Position numbers and translations under genes: made by a program. The notes beneath the pieces are model-generated. The model saw nothing but the letters and a program-made list of their open reading frames with translations, was not told where the DNA came from and did no database searches. A DNA stretch of 64,000 nt from Chitinophaga pinensis (GTDB taxonomy: Bacteria; Bacteroidota; Bacteroidia; B-17B0; Aurantibacillaceae), in assembly GCA_945860225.1 (NCBI GenBank), contig CAMAPT010000012.1, forward strand, positions 1 through 64,000, read 5' to 3'. Shown here piece after piece: positions 45,266 to 54,550 of this stretch. Numbering within the stretch: position 1 is the first letter of the stretch; every line of letters starts with the position of its first letter.

Positions 45266-46141
45266 ATGGCTATTTTTCAATTAAATAATGACAAACTATG
45301 TGTGAAAATCAATTCGCATGGAGCAGAGCTTTGTTCAGTAGTTTCTCACGATACAGGAATTGAGTATATTTGGCAGGCAGATCCTTCAATTTGGCCGAGA
45401 CATGCGCCTCATTTGTTTCCAATAGTAGGTAAGTTAAAAAATGGGGTATTTAAGTATCATTCTGTCTCATATCCGCTTTCTCAGCATGGGTTTGCCAGAG
45501 ATCTTGAATTTTCTTGCACCAAAGTTGAATCTGATTTTATCTTGTTTGAGCTCAAAGCATCGAATCAAACTCTTCAAATCTATCCGTTTGATTTTAAATT
45601 ACACATTGGATTTAAACTTACAGAAAACAAAGTAGAAACCATTTATCAGGTATTTAATCAAGACTCCAATGATTTATATTTTTCAATAGGCGCGCATCCT
45701 GCATTCAACTGTCCATTGCAAGCTACCGAATCAGTCGATGATTATTATTTCCTATTCCCTGACAAAAATTCTTTAATAATCCATTCAATAAATAACGGGT
45801 TAATAACTCGCCAAACTAAAACATTAGAATTACAACATCATCAATTAAAAATGACAAAAAAGTTATTCGAACATGATGCATTGGTTTGTATGGATGGCCA
45901 AATAGAAGAAGTCCATTTAGTTTCTCAGAAAACTAAGCATGGCGTTTCGCTTAATTGCTCAAAATGGCCATTTTTTGGCATATGGTCAAAAAAGGAAGAA
46001 GGAAATTTTGTATGTTTAGAACCTTGGTATGGCATAGCTGATTATGAAACGACAAATGGGAACCTAGTTGAAAAAACAGGTATTCTTAAATTACAACCAA
46101 GTCATCAATTTACTGCCTCTTTTGATATCCGTTTTTTTTAA
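45266..46141 (+). CDS. Aldose 1-epimerase family protein
   Basis: A 291-residue galactose-mutarotase-fold protein. Motifs include HGAELCSVVSHDTGIEYIWQADP, WPRHAPHLFPIVGKLK, QHGFARDLEF and IGAHPAFNCP, which place it in the YihR/YphB-like branch. It probably interconverts sugar anomers or binds a hexose. It is separated by two bases from DUF493 and by none from the next gene: its TAA is immediately followed by the next ATG. Confidence 0.9.
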   Translation: MAIFQLNNDKLCVKINSHGAELCSVVSHDTGIEYIWQADPSIWPRHAPHLFPIVGKLKNGVFKYHSVSYPLSQHGFARDLEFSCTKVESDFILFELKASNQTLQIYPFDFKLHIGFKLTENKVETIYQVFNQDSNDLYFSIGAHPAFNCPLQATESVDDYYFLFPDKNSLIIHSINNGLITRQTKTLELQHHQLKMTKKLFEHDALVCMDGQIEEVHLVSQKTKHGVSLNCSKWPFFGIWSKKEEGNFVCLEPWYGIADYETTNGNLVEKTGILKLQPSHQFTASFDIRFF

Positions 46142-48016
46142 ATGAACAGCGAACGATTTCATAAACCAATATTTTTATTTAAACTACTTGGAATATGTTT
46201 ATTATTCCTGTTTGTGCATCGTGTTATTTTTTTATGGATGTTTCATGCTCAATTTAATGATGTTCCATTTATTGAATTTGTGAAAGCATTTTTGATAGGC
46301 ATGTTAACAGACGCTATCTCTTGCATTTATTTTTTATTACCAACCTGGCTTGTATTATTGTTTTTTAATATAGAGCATAAAATTACCAGAAGGATAGCCT
46401 TGGGATGGTTTTTTATAGGATTTATGATAGCTTGCACTCTCAATTTATCAGACTTAGGATATTTTCCGGTAACTAAAAAAAGGATGGGAGCCGAATTGCT
46501 TGACATGTTGCCAGAAATACCATCCTTAATGGGAGCTTATTTAAAGGCCTATTGGTATTTATTTTTTTTACTAGTCTTGTTTTTTTCAAGTGCTTTTTGG
46601 ATAATTAAAAAACAGTTAGAAAAGTATAAAAATATACAAGAGCAAGGAATACGGCATAAAGGCATCAATATCTTTATTGTCCTTATTGCTTTTTTTTCTA
46701 TTATGCGGGGAGGATACGGAGCAAGACCTTTCACACCTTTTGATATTCCATCGATGGTTGATCCTAAACTGCAATGGCTTGCTAGCAACACACCTTTTCA
46801 ATTTTTGCATACGTTAGAGAATACAACAATCAAAATTGAAAATTATTATAACGAATCTGAAGCGGAAAAACTAATAGGTTTTGAAAAACGATTTGTGTCG
46901 AAGGAATTTAAAAAGAAAAACATTGTATTTATTATACTCGAAAGTTTTTGTTCTGAGCGTGTGGGCTTATTTAATCCTGCCGTAAAAGCCTATACTCCTT
47001 TTATGGATTCATTATTTTCGAATGCTCGAACTTACGAGTATGGAATGGCAAATGGACGAATGACGATTGATGCTTTACCATCTGTATTAACCGGTATCCC
47101 TTCTTTAATGGAAAAAAATTACTGTTATTCAACCTATAATAATAACAGTGTTCATTCTATTTCTTATCTGCTCCAACAAGAAGGTTATCACACAGCATTT
47201 TATTACGGTGGATTAAAAACCACTTTTGGTTTCGAAAATTTTATGAATATCAATTTTTCAAAAAATTATATGGACCAAGATGATTATAGTAGTGATTATG
47301 AAAATGCTGCTTGGGGTGTTGATGATCATTTATTTTTACCATTTGTGGCCGATGAGTTAAGTCAGTTACCGCAACCATTTTGTGCCTCACTTCTAACCTT
47401 ATCGTTACATCATCCATTTCCGGTACCTGAGCCATATAAGACGATGTTGGATACGATTAAAAATCCAATCAAAAAAAGCTTGAAATACACCGACCTTTCT
47501 TTGCAGTTATTTTTCAATAAAATTAGACATGCTAGCTGGTTCAAAAATTCTATTATCGCTATTTGTGCCGATCATACCTCGGATGGTTTAGGGTATTATG
47601 AAGGGAATCCGATTAATGCTTTTTCAATCCCTATTTCTTTTTTAGTGCCGGGAGATACTAGTTTTAATAAAATCCAAAAACAGTCTATGTCCCAAATTGA
47701 TATGATTCCGACTGTGTTAGAGTATTTAGGTTACAATAAACCATTTATGTGTTTGGGTAATTCGACTTTATCAAAGCAGCATCCATCCGTTCAATATGGA
47801 GGAAATGGCATGTACTTGATTTTTGATTATCCATATCAATTAGAATTTGATAATACTAAACAACTGGTTACTAAATTTTTGAAATATAATGCAGATAGGA
47901 CTTGCACGCCTTTACCCATCGATGGCATTCAGAAGAAAAAAACAGATGACCTAACTGCTTTTTTAAAAGCTTATATCCAGGTTTTCAGTTACCGAATTAA
48001 TAAAAATCAATTTTGA
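46142..48016 (+). CDS. LTA synthase-like membrane sulfatase/phosphotransferase
   Basis: A 624-residue protein with about five N-terminal transmembrane helices (to about residue 200) and a periplasmic alkaline-phosphatase-superfamily domain. That domain starts IVFIILESFCSERVGLF, where the Glu and the nearby Thr region provide the metal site, and continues with TAFYYGG and ICADHTSD. It resembles LtaS/OpgE-type enzymes, which transfer phosphoglycerol or phosphoethanolamine to envelope glycans or lipid A. It is the last gene of the five-gene operon. Confidence 0.85.
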   Translation: MNSERFHKPIFLFKLLGICLLFLFVHRVIFLWMFHAQFNDVPFIEFVKAFLIGMLTDAISCIYFLLPTWLVLLFFNIEHKITRRIALGWFFIGFMIACTLNLSDLGYFPVTKKRMGAELLDMLPEIPSLMGAYLKAYWYLFFLLVLFFSSAFWIIKKQLEKYKNIQEQGIRHKGINIFIVLIAFFSIMRGGYGARPFTPFDIPSMVDPKLQWLASNTPFQFLHTLENTTIKIENYYNESEAEKLIGFEKRFVSKEFKKKNIVFIILESFCSERVGLFNPAVKAYTPFMDSLFSNARTYEYGMANGRMTIDALPSVLTGIPSLMEKNYCYSTYNNNSVHSISYLLQQEGYHTAFYYGGLKTTFGFENFMNINFSKNYMDQDDYSSDYENAAWGVDDHLFLPFVADELSQLPQPFCASLLTLSLHHPFPVPEPYKTMLDTIKNPIKKSLKYTDLSLQLFFNKIRHASWFKNSIIAICADHTSDGLGYYEGNPINAFSIPISFLVPGDTSFNKIQKQSMSQIDMIPTVLEYLGYNKPFMCLGNSTLSKQHPSVQYGGNGMYLIFDYPYQLEFDNTKQLVTKFLKYNADRTCTPLPIDGIQKKKTDDLTAFLKAYIQVFSYRINKNQF

Positions 48017-48069
48017 AAAATACAATTGTTATTCCTACTTTTAACAAGATAAAGCATTAACATACATAC

Positions 48070-48654
48070 ATGATACAACTCATAAAATCAAGATTACAAG
48101 CCTCTATAGATCTTAAAACTTCGTTATTATCTAACGAATTGATTTTACAAACCATTCAGTCCATTGTAAAAGATATTGTTGCTTGTTACCAAAATGATGG
48201 AAAGGTATTATGGGCAGGAAATGGAGGTTCAGCAGCTGATGCTCAACATCTCGCGGCAGAGCTAAGTGGTCGTTTTTATTATGACAGACCACCATTATTT
48301 AGTGAAGCTTTACATGTAAATACTAGTTATACAACCGCTGTAGCGAATGATTATAGTTATGATGTTATTTATAGCCGTTTAACTAAAGCAATGGGGAGAA
48401 AGGGAGATGTGTTGATAGGATTATCAACCAGCGGTAATTCAGTAAATGTATTAAAGGCACTTGAGGCAGCTAATCAAATAGGAATGGTTACAATAGCTTT
48501 TACCGGTGAAACAGGAGGCAAAATGAAAGATTATGCCAAACATTTGATTAATATCCCTTCGAAAGACACACCTCGCATACAAGAGTGCCACATGATTTTA
48601 GGTCATACGATTTGCGAATTGATTGAGTCCGAGCTGTTTCCTAAATCTTTATAA
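48070..48654 (+). CDS. gmhA: Phosphoheptose isomerase (sedoheptulose 7-phosphate isomerase)
   Basis: A 194-residue SIS-domain protein. The signature is GNGGSAADAQHLAAELSGRF, with LSTSGNSVNVLKALE. GmhA turns sedoheptulose 7-phosphate into D-glycero-D-manno-heptose 7-phosphate, the first step to activated heptose. The two genes downstream fit later steps of the same route, with the bisphosphatase and guanylyltransferase in tandem. Confidence 0.93.
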   Translation: MIQLIKSRLQASIDLKTSLLSNELILQTIQSIVKDIVACYQNDGKVLWAGNGGSAADAQHLAAELSGRFYYDRPPLFSEALHVNTSYTTAVANDYSYDVIYSRLTKAMGRKGDVLIGLSTSGNSVNVLKALEAANQIGMVTIAFTGETGGKMKDYAKHLINIPSKDTPRIQECHMILGHTICELIESELFPKSL

Positions 48655-48661
48655 CGGTTTG

Positions 48662-49372
48662 TTGAAAGAAGCGATTATATTGGCAGGTGGATTTGGAACG
48701 CGATTACAAAGTGTAGTGAGTGATGTACCAAAACCAATGGCCCCTGTTAATGGAGAACCATTTTTGAACTATGTGTTTGATTATTTAAAACATTATAACA
48801 TTCAACACGTGGTGCTATCCACAGGGTATTTATCTGATAAAATAATAAATTACTATCAAGAATCATTCAAAGGGATTCATATTTCTTATACCACAGAAGA
48901 ATCACCTCTTGGAACAGGAGGAGGTCTTCGATTAGCTATGGAAAAATGCTTAGAAAATGAAGTATTAGTGATGAATGGTGATTCGTTTTTTGACATTTCA
49001 CTTTCCGATTTTTATCTCCAACATAAAAGAGCTCATTCAGATTGCTCATTGGCTCTAAGAACAGTTAGCAATGCATCACGTTATGGAACCATTACATTGA
49101 ATGAATCTGGTCAAATTACGACCTTTCAAGAAAAAAACAATATCTCTTCGGCTGGTCTTATTAATGCCGGAATTTATTTAATTCGGAAACCTGTTTTTAT
49201 GAATCAAACGCCGCGTGAGGTACCATTTTCAATTGAAAAAGATTTTTTTGAAAAACACCTTAATGATTTGAAACTTTTTGGTTTCGAATATACAGGCTAT
49301 TTTATGGACATTGGTATTCCCGAAGATTATACTCAAATACAACATGACTTTAAAAAATTTACATATAGATAA
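48662..49372 (+). CDS. hddC: Heptose 1-phosphate guanylyltransferase-like nucleotidyltransferase
   Basis: A nucleotidyltransferase with LAGGFGTRL, VPKPMAPVNG, and DSFFDISLSDF. I choose TTG 48662 (MKEAIILAGGFGTRL), which begins eight bases after the gmhA stop; the upstream in-frame ATG at 48623 lies inside gmhA and adds an unrelated tail. The context of gmhA and gmhB points to HddC, which makes GDP-D-glycero-D-manno-heptose, rather than another sugar nucleotide. The kinase HddA is not in the window. Confidence 0.78.
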   Translation: MKEAIILAGGFGTRLQSVVSDVPKPMAPVNGEPFLNYVFDYLKHYNIQHVVLSTGYLSDKIINYYQESFKGIHISYTTEESPLGTGGGLRLAMEKCLENEVLVMNGDSFFDISLSDFYLQHKRAHSDCSLALRTVSNASRYGTITLNESGQITTFQEKNNISSAGLINAGIYLIRKPVFMNQTPREVPFSIEKDFFEKHLNDLKLFGFEYTGYFMDIGIPEDYTQIQHDFKKFTYR

Positions 49373-49895
49373 TACCTGGACACTATTTTTGGATAGAGAT
49401 GGTGTTATTAATAAAAAATTAGAAAATGACTATGTAAAACATAGTACAGAATTTGAATTTATAGATGGGGTTCAAAATGCTTTAAGAATATTAAATCCAA
49501 TTTTTGGAACTATTGTTATTGTTACTAACCAACAATGCATTGGCAAGGGTATTATAAAGCCCGAAGACCTTGAATTAATTCATAAAAATATGTTATACGA
49601 AATCACCTATCTAAAGGGTCGAATCGATAAAATATACCATTCTCCTTATTTGGCAAGCGAAAATCATCCAACTCGTAAACCGGCTATTGGCATGGCTTTA
49701 CAAGCTCAAAAAGATTTTCCGTCTATTGATTTAAAAAAATCAATCGTAGTTGGAGACAGTATGAGTGATATGGAATTTGGCAGAAATGCAGGGATGAAAA
49801 CCGTTTATATAAGTAATGAACCAAAACAATCTGATTTAATTGATTTTAATTTTAAGTCATTAATTTATTTTGCCCACTCGCTCACAGTTCAATAA
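49344..49895 (+). CDS. gmhB: Heptose bisphosphate phosphatase (HAD family)
   Basis: Start at ATG 49344 (MTLKNLHIDNTWTLFLDRDGVIN), overlapping hddC by 29 bases; an earlier in-frame ATG at 49278 lies deeper within hddC. The HAD motifs are FLDRDGVIN (nucleophile Asp), IVTNQQCIGKG, KPAIGMA and VVGDSMSDMEFG. It removes one phosphate from heptose 1,7-bisphosphate. A histidinol-phosphatase-type relative is possible, but the neighbours favour heptose. Confidence 0.85.
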   Translation: MTLKNLHIDNTWTLFLDRDGVINKKLENDYVKHSTEFEFIDGVQNALRILNPIFGTIVIVTNQQCIGKGIIKPEDLELIHKNMLYEITYLKGRIDKIYHSPYLASENHPTRKPAIGMALQAQKDFPSIDLKKSIVVGDSMSDMEFGRNAGMKTVYISNEPKQSDLIDFNFKSLIYFAHSLTVQ

Positions 49896-50001
49896 ACGAG
49901 GAATTATCATAAACATTCACGGCGATACTAAGAAGATTGAGTATATTGGATTCAAAATGATTGTATAAATTGAATCTATTTATGTTATTAAACAAATAAG
50001 T

Positions 50002-50754
50002 GTGTTAAAGGTCAGTATTATAACCATCACGTATAATAGCGAATTAACTTTGGCTGAAACCCTTGATTCTGTTATAAACCAATCTTATCAAAATATTGAA
50101 TACATTGTGGTTGATGGAAAATCAACTGACAGAACCTTATCGATTATACAATCCAGGAAAAATAAAATTTCAAAAATTATTTCCGAAAAAGATAATGGCT
50201 TGTACGATGCTTTAAATAAGGGTATAGCCATGGCCACCGGCGATATTATAGGATTTTTACATAGCGACGATTTTTACACACATACTCAGGTAATTGAACA
50301 TGTGGCTAGCGCCTTTGAAAACAGTAAAGCGGATGCCTTATATGCGGATTTGTGGTATGTGGACAGGGAACAAACAGATAAAGTTATCAGAACCTGGACA
50401 TCGGGTAACTACAAACACGGTCAATTTTTAAATGGTTGGATGCCTCCTCACCCTACATTTTTTGTAAAAAAAGAGTGCTACCAAAAATATGGAGTTTTTA
50501 ATTTGGATTTTGTATCGGCTGCCGACTATGAATTGATGTTGAGGTTTATACATAAATACCGCATTAAGCTTGTTTATTTACCTGAAGTAATTGTTAAAAT
50601 GAGGGTGGGTGGAAAAAGCAATATCTCTTTAAAAAATCGCTGGAAAGCAAATCAGGAAGATCGAAAAGCCTGGAAAATTAATCAGATAAAACCCTATTTT
50701 TATACATTGTACCTAAAGCCATTGCGAAAGCTTATTCAATTTTTAAAAAAATAA
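50002..50754 (+). CDS. Family 2 glycosyltransferase
   Basis: A 250-residue GT-A fold transferase that starts at GTG 50002 (TTG 50005 also possible). VSIITITYNSELTLAETLDSVI is the classic GT2 start, with DGKSTDRT and HSDDFYT supplying the nucleotide/metal-binding acids. The C-terminus GGWMPPHPTFFVKK-type segment (WMPPHPTFFV) is typical of WcaA-like enzymes for surface polysaccharide. It comes 106 bp after gmhB; the 49896-50001 spacer holds only a weak 7-bp inverted repeat. Confidence 0.9.
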   Translation: MLKVSIITITYNSELTLAETLDSVINQSYQNIEYIVVDGKSTDRTLSIIQSRKNKISKIISEKDNGLYDALNKGIAMATGDIIGFLHSDDFYTHTQVIEHVASAFENSKADALYADLWYVDREQTDKVIRTWTSGNYKHGQFLNGWMPPHPTFFVKKECYQKYGVFNLDFVSAADYELMLRFIHKYRIKLVYLPEVIVKMRVGGKSNISLKNRWKANQEDRKAWKINQIKPYFYTLYLKPLRKLIQFLKK

Positions 50755-50852
50755 AAGATTAGATACTGTTAAAAAGGCTGCGATTCGTAAAATACATAAT
50801 TCGAATGTAACCTGAAAACAGGAAAGTGAAATGGTCTCAAAAATATTTAATG

Positions 50853-50860
50853 TATCTTTG
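50853..50860 (+). promoter_or_regulatory. -7 promoter box of the DEAD-box helicase gene
   Basis: TATCTTTG matches TAnnTTTG exactly. Transcription would begin about 50867, which excludes the in-frame ATG at 50831 and supports ATG 50879. No clear -33 TTTG was found. Confidence 0.45.
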
Positions 50861-50878
50861 CCGAAAATCAAATTGGCT

Positions 50879-52210
50879 ATGACAACATTTAAAGACCTAA
50901 ACCTTACTAAGCAATTACTAAATGCACTCAATGATATAGGGTTTGAAAATCCGACACCTATTCAGGAAAAGGCTTTTCCTATTGTCATGTCTGGTAAGGA
51001 TGCCGTTGGGATTGCTCAAACAGGTACAGGTAAAACATTTGCCTATTTATTGCCAATTTTGAGGATGTTAACTTATTCTGAGCAACGACAGCCTAGAGTT
51101 TTAATTTTGGTACCTACGAGAGAATTAGTTCTGCAAGTTGTAGATGAGGTGATCAAATTATCTGCTTACATGAATGTGAGGTGTGTTGGTATTTATGGAG
51201 GTGGCAATATTAATACCCAAAAACAAAAAGTATATGATGGAGTAGATATTTTAGTAGCCACTCCTGGTCGCCTTATTGACCTTACCTTGAGTAGAACACT
51301 TCAGGTTAATAGCATACAAAAATTAGTGATTGATGAAGTAGATGAAATGTTGAATCTAGGATTTCGTTCTCAATTGATAAAAATATTGGATGTTTTACCT
51401 GTTAAACGCCAAAATTTAATGTTCTCAGCGACACTTAATGAGGACGTTGAAATGATGATTGAAAGTTATTTTACAAAACCAGAATACATAGAGCTAATTA
51501 CTCGTGGTACGCCATTAGAAAAAATTATACAACAAGCTTACTTGGTTCCAAACTTTTACACAAAAATTAACTTATTAGAATATTTGTTGCAAACTGAAAA
51601 GGAATTTAGTAAGGTATTATTATTCGTTAAAAACAAAAAAATAGCGGATGATATTTATAAAGAATTAGAAACAGAATTTGCTGAAGTAATTGGGGTTATT
51701 CACTCCAATAAATCACAACCTCAACGATTTAGGGCTGTAAAAAAATTTGACGAAGGTACACATCGATTATTAATAGCTACAGATGTAATTGCCCGTGGAT
51801 TAGATTTAAAAGACGTAACTCATGTCGTTAATTTTGATATGCCTTCTAAAGATTCGAGTGCCTACATTCATCGAATAGGAAGAACAGGAAGGGCAGATAG
51901 AACCGGAACAGCCATTAGCTTTATTACCAAAAAGGACGCCCCTATTCATAAAGAAATAGAAACTTTGATGAAAAAGAAGCTGGAGATATTGAAAATGCCG
52001 GAAGCCGTTGAAATTTCAGAAAATTTAACTCAAGATGAAAAACCCGTTACCCGAGACAAATCGTTGAAGAAAATTCCTAAACTGATTGTTCCTACCGGTG
52101 CATTCCATGAAAAAAAGGAAAAGAACAAGAAAGTAAACTTGGGAGGGAAAAGGCGCCAGGAAAACTTGAGAAGAATTGCAGAAAAAAAGGCTAGAACTAG
52201 GCCTTTTTAA
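50879..52210 (+). CDS. DEAD-box ATP-dependent RNA helicase
   Basis: About 443 residues from ATG 50879 (MTTFKDLNLTKQLLNALND). Core motifs are the Q motif PTPIQEKAFP, Walker A AQTGTGKT, PTREL, VDEVDEML (the DEAD position reads DEVD), SAT, and HRIGRTGRADRTG. It remodels RNA, for example in ribosome assembly or cold growth. The C-terminus is rich in Lys/Arg (about 415-443), a typical RNA-binding tail. Notably, the DEAD box itself is DEVD, so the third and fourth residues differ from the DEAD consensus. The end of the gene contains a terminator hairpin. Confidence 0.92.
   Translation: MTTFKDLNLTKQLLNALNDIGFENPTPIQEKAFPIVMSGKDAVGIAQTGTGKTFAYLLPILRMLTYSEQRQPRVLILVPTRELVLQVVDEVIKLSAYMNVRCVGIYGGGNINTQKQKVYDGVDILVATPGRLIDLTLSRTLQVNSIQKLVIDEVDEMLNLGFRSQLIKILDVLPVKRQNLMFSATLNEDVEMMIESYFTKPEYIELITRGTPLEKIIQQAYLVPNFYTKINLLEYLLQTEKEFSKVLLFVKNKKIADDIYKELETEFAEVIGVIHSNKSQPQRFRAVKKFDEGTHRLLIATDVIARGLDLKDVTHVVNFDMPSKDSSAYIHRIGRTGRADRTGTAISFITKKDAPIHKEIETLMKKKLEILKMPEAVEISENLTQDEKPVTRDKSLKKIPKLIVPTGAFHEKKEKNKKVNLGGKRRQENLRRIAEKKARTRPF
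52182..52208 (+). terminator. Terminator hairpin overlapping the 3' end of the helicase gene
   Basis: AAAAAGG-CTAG, two bases, CTAG-GCCTTTTT forms a hairpin with one bulge, with a run of Ts at the end. The stop codon TAA (52208-52210) lies at the T-tract, so the last eight or so codons of the gene double as the terminator. Confidence 0.7.
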
Positions 52211-52371
52211 TTTTTCCTGTTAACTTTCTAATAATCTAAAAACTGAACTTATGTATATTGCTTAATTGCGATGTCACTAACCTATTTTGGGATTGAGTGT
52301 AGCATTATGCTCATCAACGTAAAAGTGGAGTGATCTTACATAGTTATAAATACGATTTTTCGGAAAAACAC

Positions 52372-52863
52372 CTATTTGCGATTCTTAATCGTTTGTTGGC
52401 ATAGCCTTGATTTACGTTTATATTCCATATTGTACATATCAAACCCTTTTGCCCAATAATCTTTTTTAATTTCAAATAGTTCAAAGCCTTGTTTCTCATA
52501 AAATTTATATGCGAGCTGTGAAGTTCTAACTATAATTTTTTGAATTCCATCAATAGAATTTAGTTTTGCTATTCGGTGCTGCAACAGTTTTGTGCCTAAA
52601 GACTTTCCTTGGTAGGCAGGGTGAAGTATATCCCAACTAATTTTACCTATCGTATTGTTGTCTGTAAAGTTAATTCCACCACAACCAACAATTTTTTGGT
52701 CATATAGTAAAACATAGTAAAGTTCCCTTTCAATTTCCAAATATTTGTTTAAGTCTTCTTCTTCGTCAACTGCGAAATATTCAGGTGTATTTAACCTTAT
52801 TAAGTTAATGACTTCATTTTTGTCATTTATTTCGTATTCTCTTATGTTAATTAAGGCTGTCAA
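52372..52863 (-). CDS. GNAT-family N-acetyltransferase
   Basis: A 163-residue GNAT protein. The acetyl-CoA-binding segment is HPAYQGKSLGTKLLQH (QxxxLG form of the Q/RxxGxG/A motif), after strands VLLYDQKIVGCGGINF. The acceptor substrate is unknown. It is on the minus strand, opposite the helicase gene. The 161-bp spacer 52211-52371 between them shows no further feature beyond the helicase terminator. Confidence 0.85.
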   Translation of the reverse strand: MTALINIREYEINDKNEVINLIRLNTPEYFAVDEEEDLNKYLEIERELYYVLLYDQKIVGCGGINFTDNNTIGKISWDILHPAYQGKSLGTKLLQHRIAKLNSIDGIQKIIVRTSQLAYKFYEKQGFELFEIKKDYWAKGFDMYNMEYKRKSRLCQQTIKNRK

Positions 52864-52947
52864 TTTTAATCGTTAATTTTTGAATAATTATCTTCAGTGT
52901 CCAAATCATTGTATACAGACCTCTAACTTTAATGTAAGTATTACATT

Positions 52948-53373
52948 TTAATTTAAAAACAATTGAATTGTCAAAAACAATAAATAACCTACGGGGCCAA
53001 GCATAAATGTTAATAAAAAACACGGAATTTGCATAAAATGACTTATTCCCATCTCTGTTGCTTGATGCTTGATGTAAATTCCTAACATCAAATCAAACGC
53101 TAAATAATGTACCCAACCAGATAATAGATTTCTTGGATTTTTAAATAATTGTAAAACACCTTCCAAAGACATGAAGTTGCCTTTAGGATATACTTCATCA
53201 TTGATGTCTTTTTTTATAAATAATAAGCAAATGTAAAACAAGGAAAGTCCAACAACAATTCCATATTTAATTACTGAATCTGCAAAATGCCAGTTTGGCA
53301 TAAAAATCAAAATACTCCACCCTAAAGCTGCAATAATATTGACAATTTTATATAAAATAGAGAGCGATTTCAA
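52948..53373 (-). CDS. ABA4-like (DUF4281) membrane protein
   Basis: A 141-residue protein with four predicted transmembrane helices. WVHYLAFDLMLGIYI and PCFLLTFMLGPVGYLLFLTIQ match the ABA4-like family, whose plant member is needed for neoxanthin synthesis. Bacterial members have no proven role; a carotenoid link is possible. It begins 15 bp after the cysteine desulfurase stop on the same strand. Confidence 0.85.
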   Translation of the reverse strand: MKSLSILYKIVNIIAALGWSILIFMPNWHFADSVIKYGIVVGLSLFYICLLFIKKDINDEVYPKGNFMSLEGVLQLFKNPRNLLSGWVHYLAFDLMLGIYIKHQATEMGISHFMQIPCFLLTFMLGPVGYLLFLTIQLFLN

Positions 53374-53388
53374 TGAGATTTTTTAAAC

Positions 53389-54513
53389 TTATTTGAGTAA
53401 GGTGTTTAATTTCTCAATCGTATAATCGATTTCTTCTTTGGTGGTGTATTTTGAGAATGAGAAACGTACCGATGCTCTAGATACGTCTGTGCCAATACCT
53501 CTTAAAACATGAGAACCTTGATTGCTACCACTACTACATGCACTGCCACCACTTGCAGCTATACCAGATATATCTAAATTAAATAATAGCATTTCTGCAT
53601 CAGGATGCGCAGGGAAACGACAATTCAACACGGTATATAAGCTGTTGTCACCCGTTTCTCCATTAAATTCAATACCTGGAATAGTTTTTTCCAGTTGTTC
53701 TTTCATATAGTTTTTCAATCCTTGAATATGAGAAATATGTTCATCTATTTCAGAATAGCAAATTTCAAGAGCCTTAGCCAAGCCTATAATTCCTTGAGTA
53801 TTTTCAGTACCGCCTCGCATATTCCGTTCTTGTGCACCTCCATGAATCATTGGTTGAATTTTAATTCCATGATTTACATATAAAAAACCAACCCCTTTGG
53901 GTCCATGAAATTTATGAGCAGCGCATGTAACAAAATGAACCTTTATTTTTTGTAAATCCATAGGGTAATGCCCCATCGTTTGTACGGTATCGCTATGAAA
54001 AATAGCATCATATTTGGCGCAAAGTTCGCCTACTTGCTCGAGTGGTAATAATGTTCCGATTTCATTATTGGCGTGCATTAAAGACACAAAGCTTCTTTCG
54101 TTAGATTTTAATAATTCTTCAAGGTGCTTTAAGTCCACGTTACCTTTATGATCTACCTTTACCCAACTTAATTTGATTTTCCCTTCTTTTTCAAGAACTT
54201 GTAAGGTGTGCTCAACGGCATGGTGTTCAATTTTAGTTGTAATGGCATGCTTGATTCCTAATGAGTGAATACTTTGATTGATAGCCATATTATCGGCTTC
54301 CGTACCACCTGAAGTAAAAAATATTTCTGCCGGACTAACGTTCAGTAACTTAGAAACTGTTTTACGGGCTACTTCAATGGCCGAACGTGTTTTTCGTCCG
54401 AAAGCATGAATGGACGACGGATTACCATAATCTTCTCTCATGTATGGCAGCATGGCATCCAACACTTTCTCATCTAATTTTGTGGTGGCCGCGTTATCTA
54501 AGTATACTTTCAT
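53389..54513 (-). CDS. Cysteine desulfurase (IscS/NifS type)
   Basis: A 374-residue class V aminotransferase. The PLP lysine is Lys201 in CAAHKFHGPKG and the catalytic cysteine is Cys326 in SGGSACSSGS. It moves sulfur from cysteine to scaffold proteins or tRNA-modifying enzymes, leaving alanine. IscU, a scaffold, is not adjacent, so its acceptor is not shown by context. It lies 37 bp after the phosphoglucosamine mutase stop and may share its transcript. Confidence 0.93.
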   Translation of the reverse strand: MKVYLDNAATTKLDEKVLDAMLPYMREDYGNPSSIHAFGRKTRSAIEVARKTVSKLLNVSPAEIFFTSGGTEADNMAINQSIHSLGIKHAITTKIEHHAVEHTLQVLEKEGKIKLSWVKVDHKGNVDLKHLEELLKSNERSFVSLMHANNEIGTLLPLEQVGELCAKYDAIFHSDTVQTMGHYPMDLQKIKVHFVTCAAHKFHGPKGVGFLYVNHGIKIQPMIHGGAQERNMRGGTENTQGIIGLAKALEICYSEIDEHISHIQGLKNYMKEQLEKTIPGIEFNGETGDNSLYTVLNCRFPAHPDAEMLLFNLDISGIAASGGSACSSGSNQGSHVLRGIGTDVSRASVRFSFSKYTTKEEIDYTIEKLNTLLK

Positions 54514-54550
54514 TCGTAGTTTTATTGTTGGTTGTTCACCAAATATGAAA

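Noticed and set aside
49949-49976. GATTCAA/TTGAATC inverted repeat after gmhB
   Set aside because: Seven-bp stem with a 14-base loop and no T-run; not a convincing terminator.
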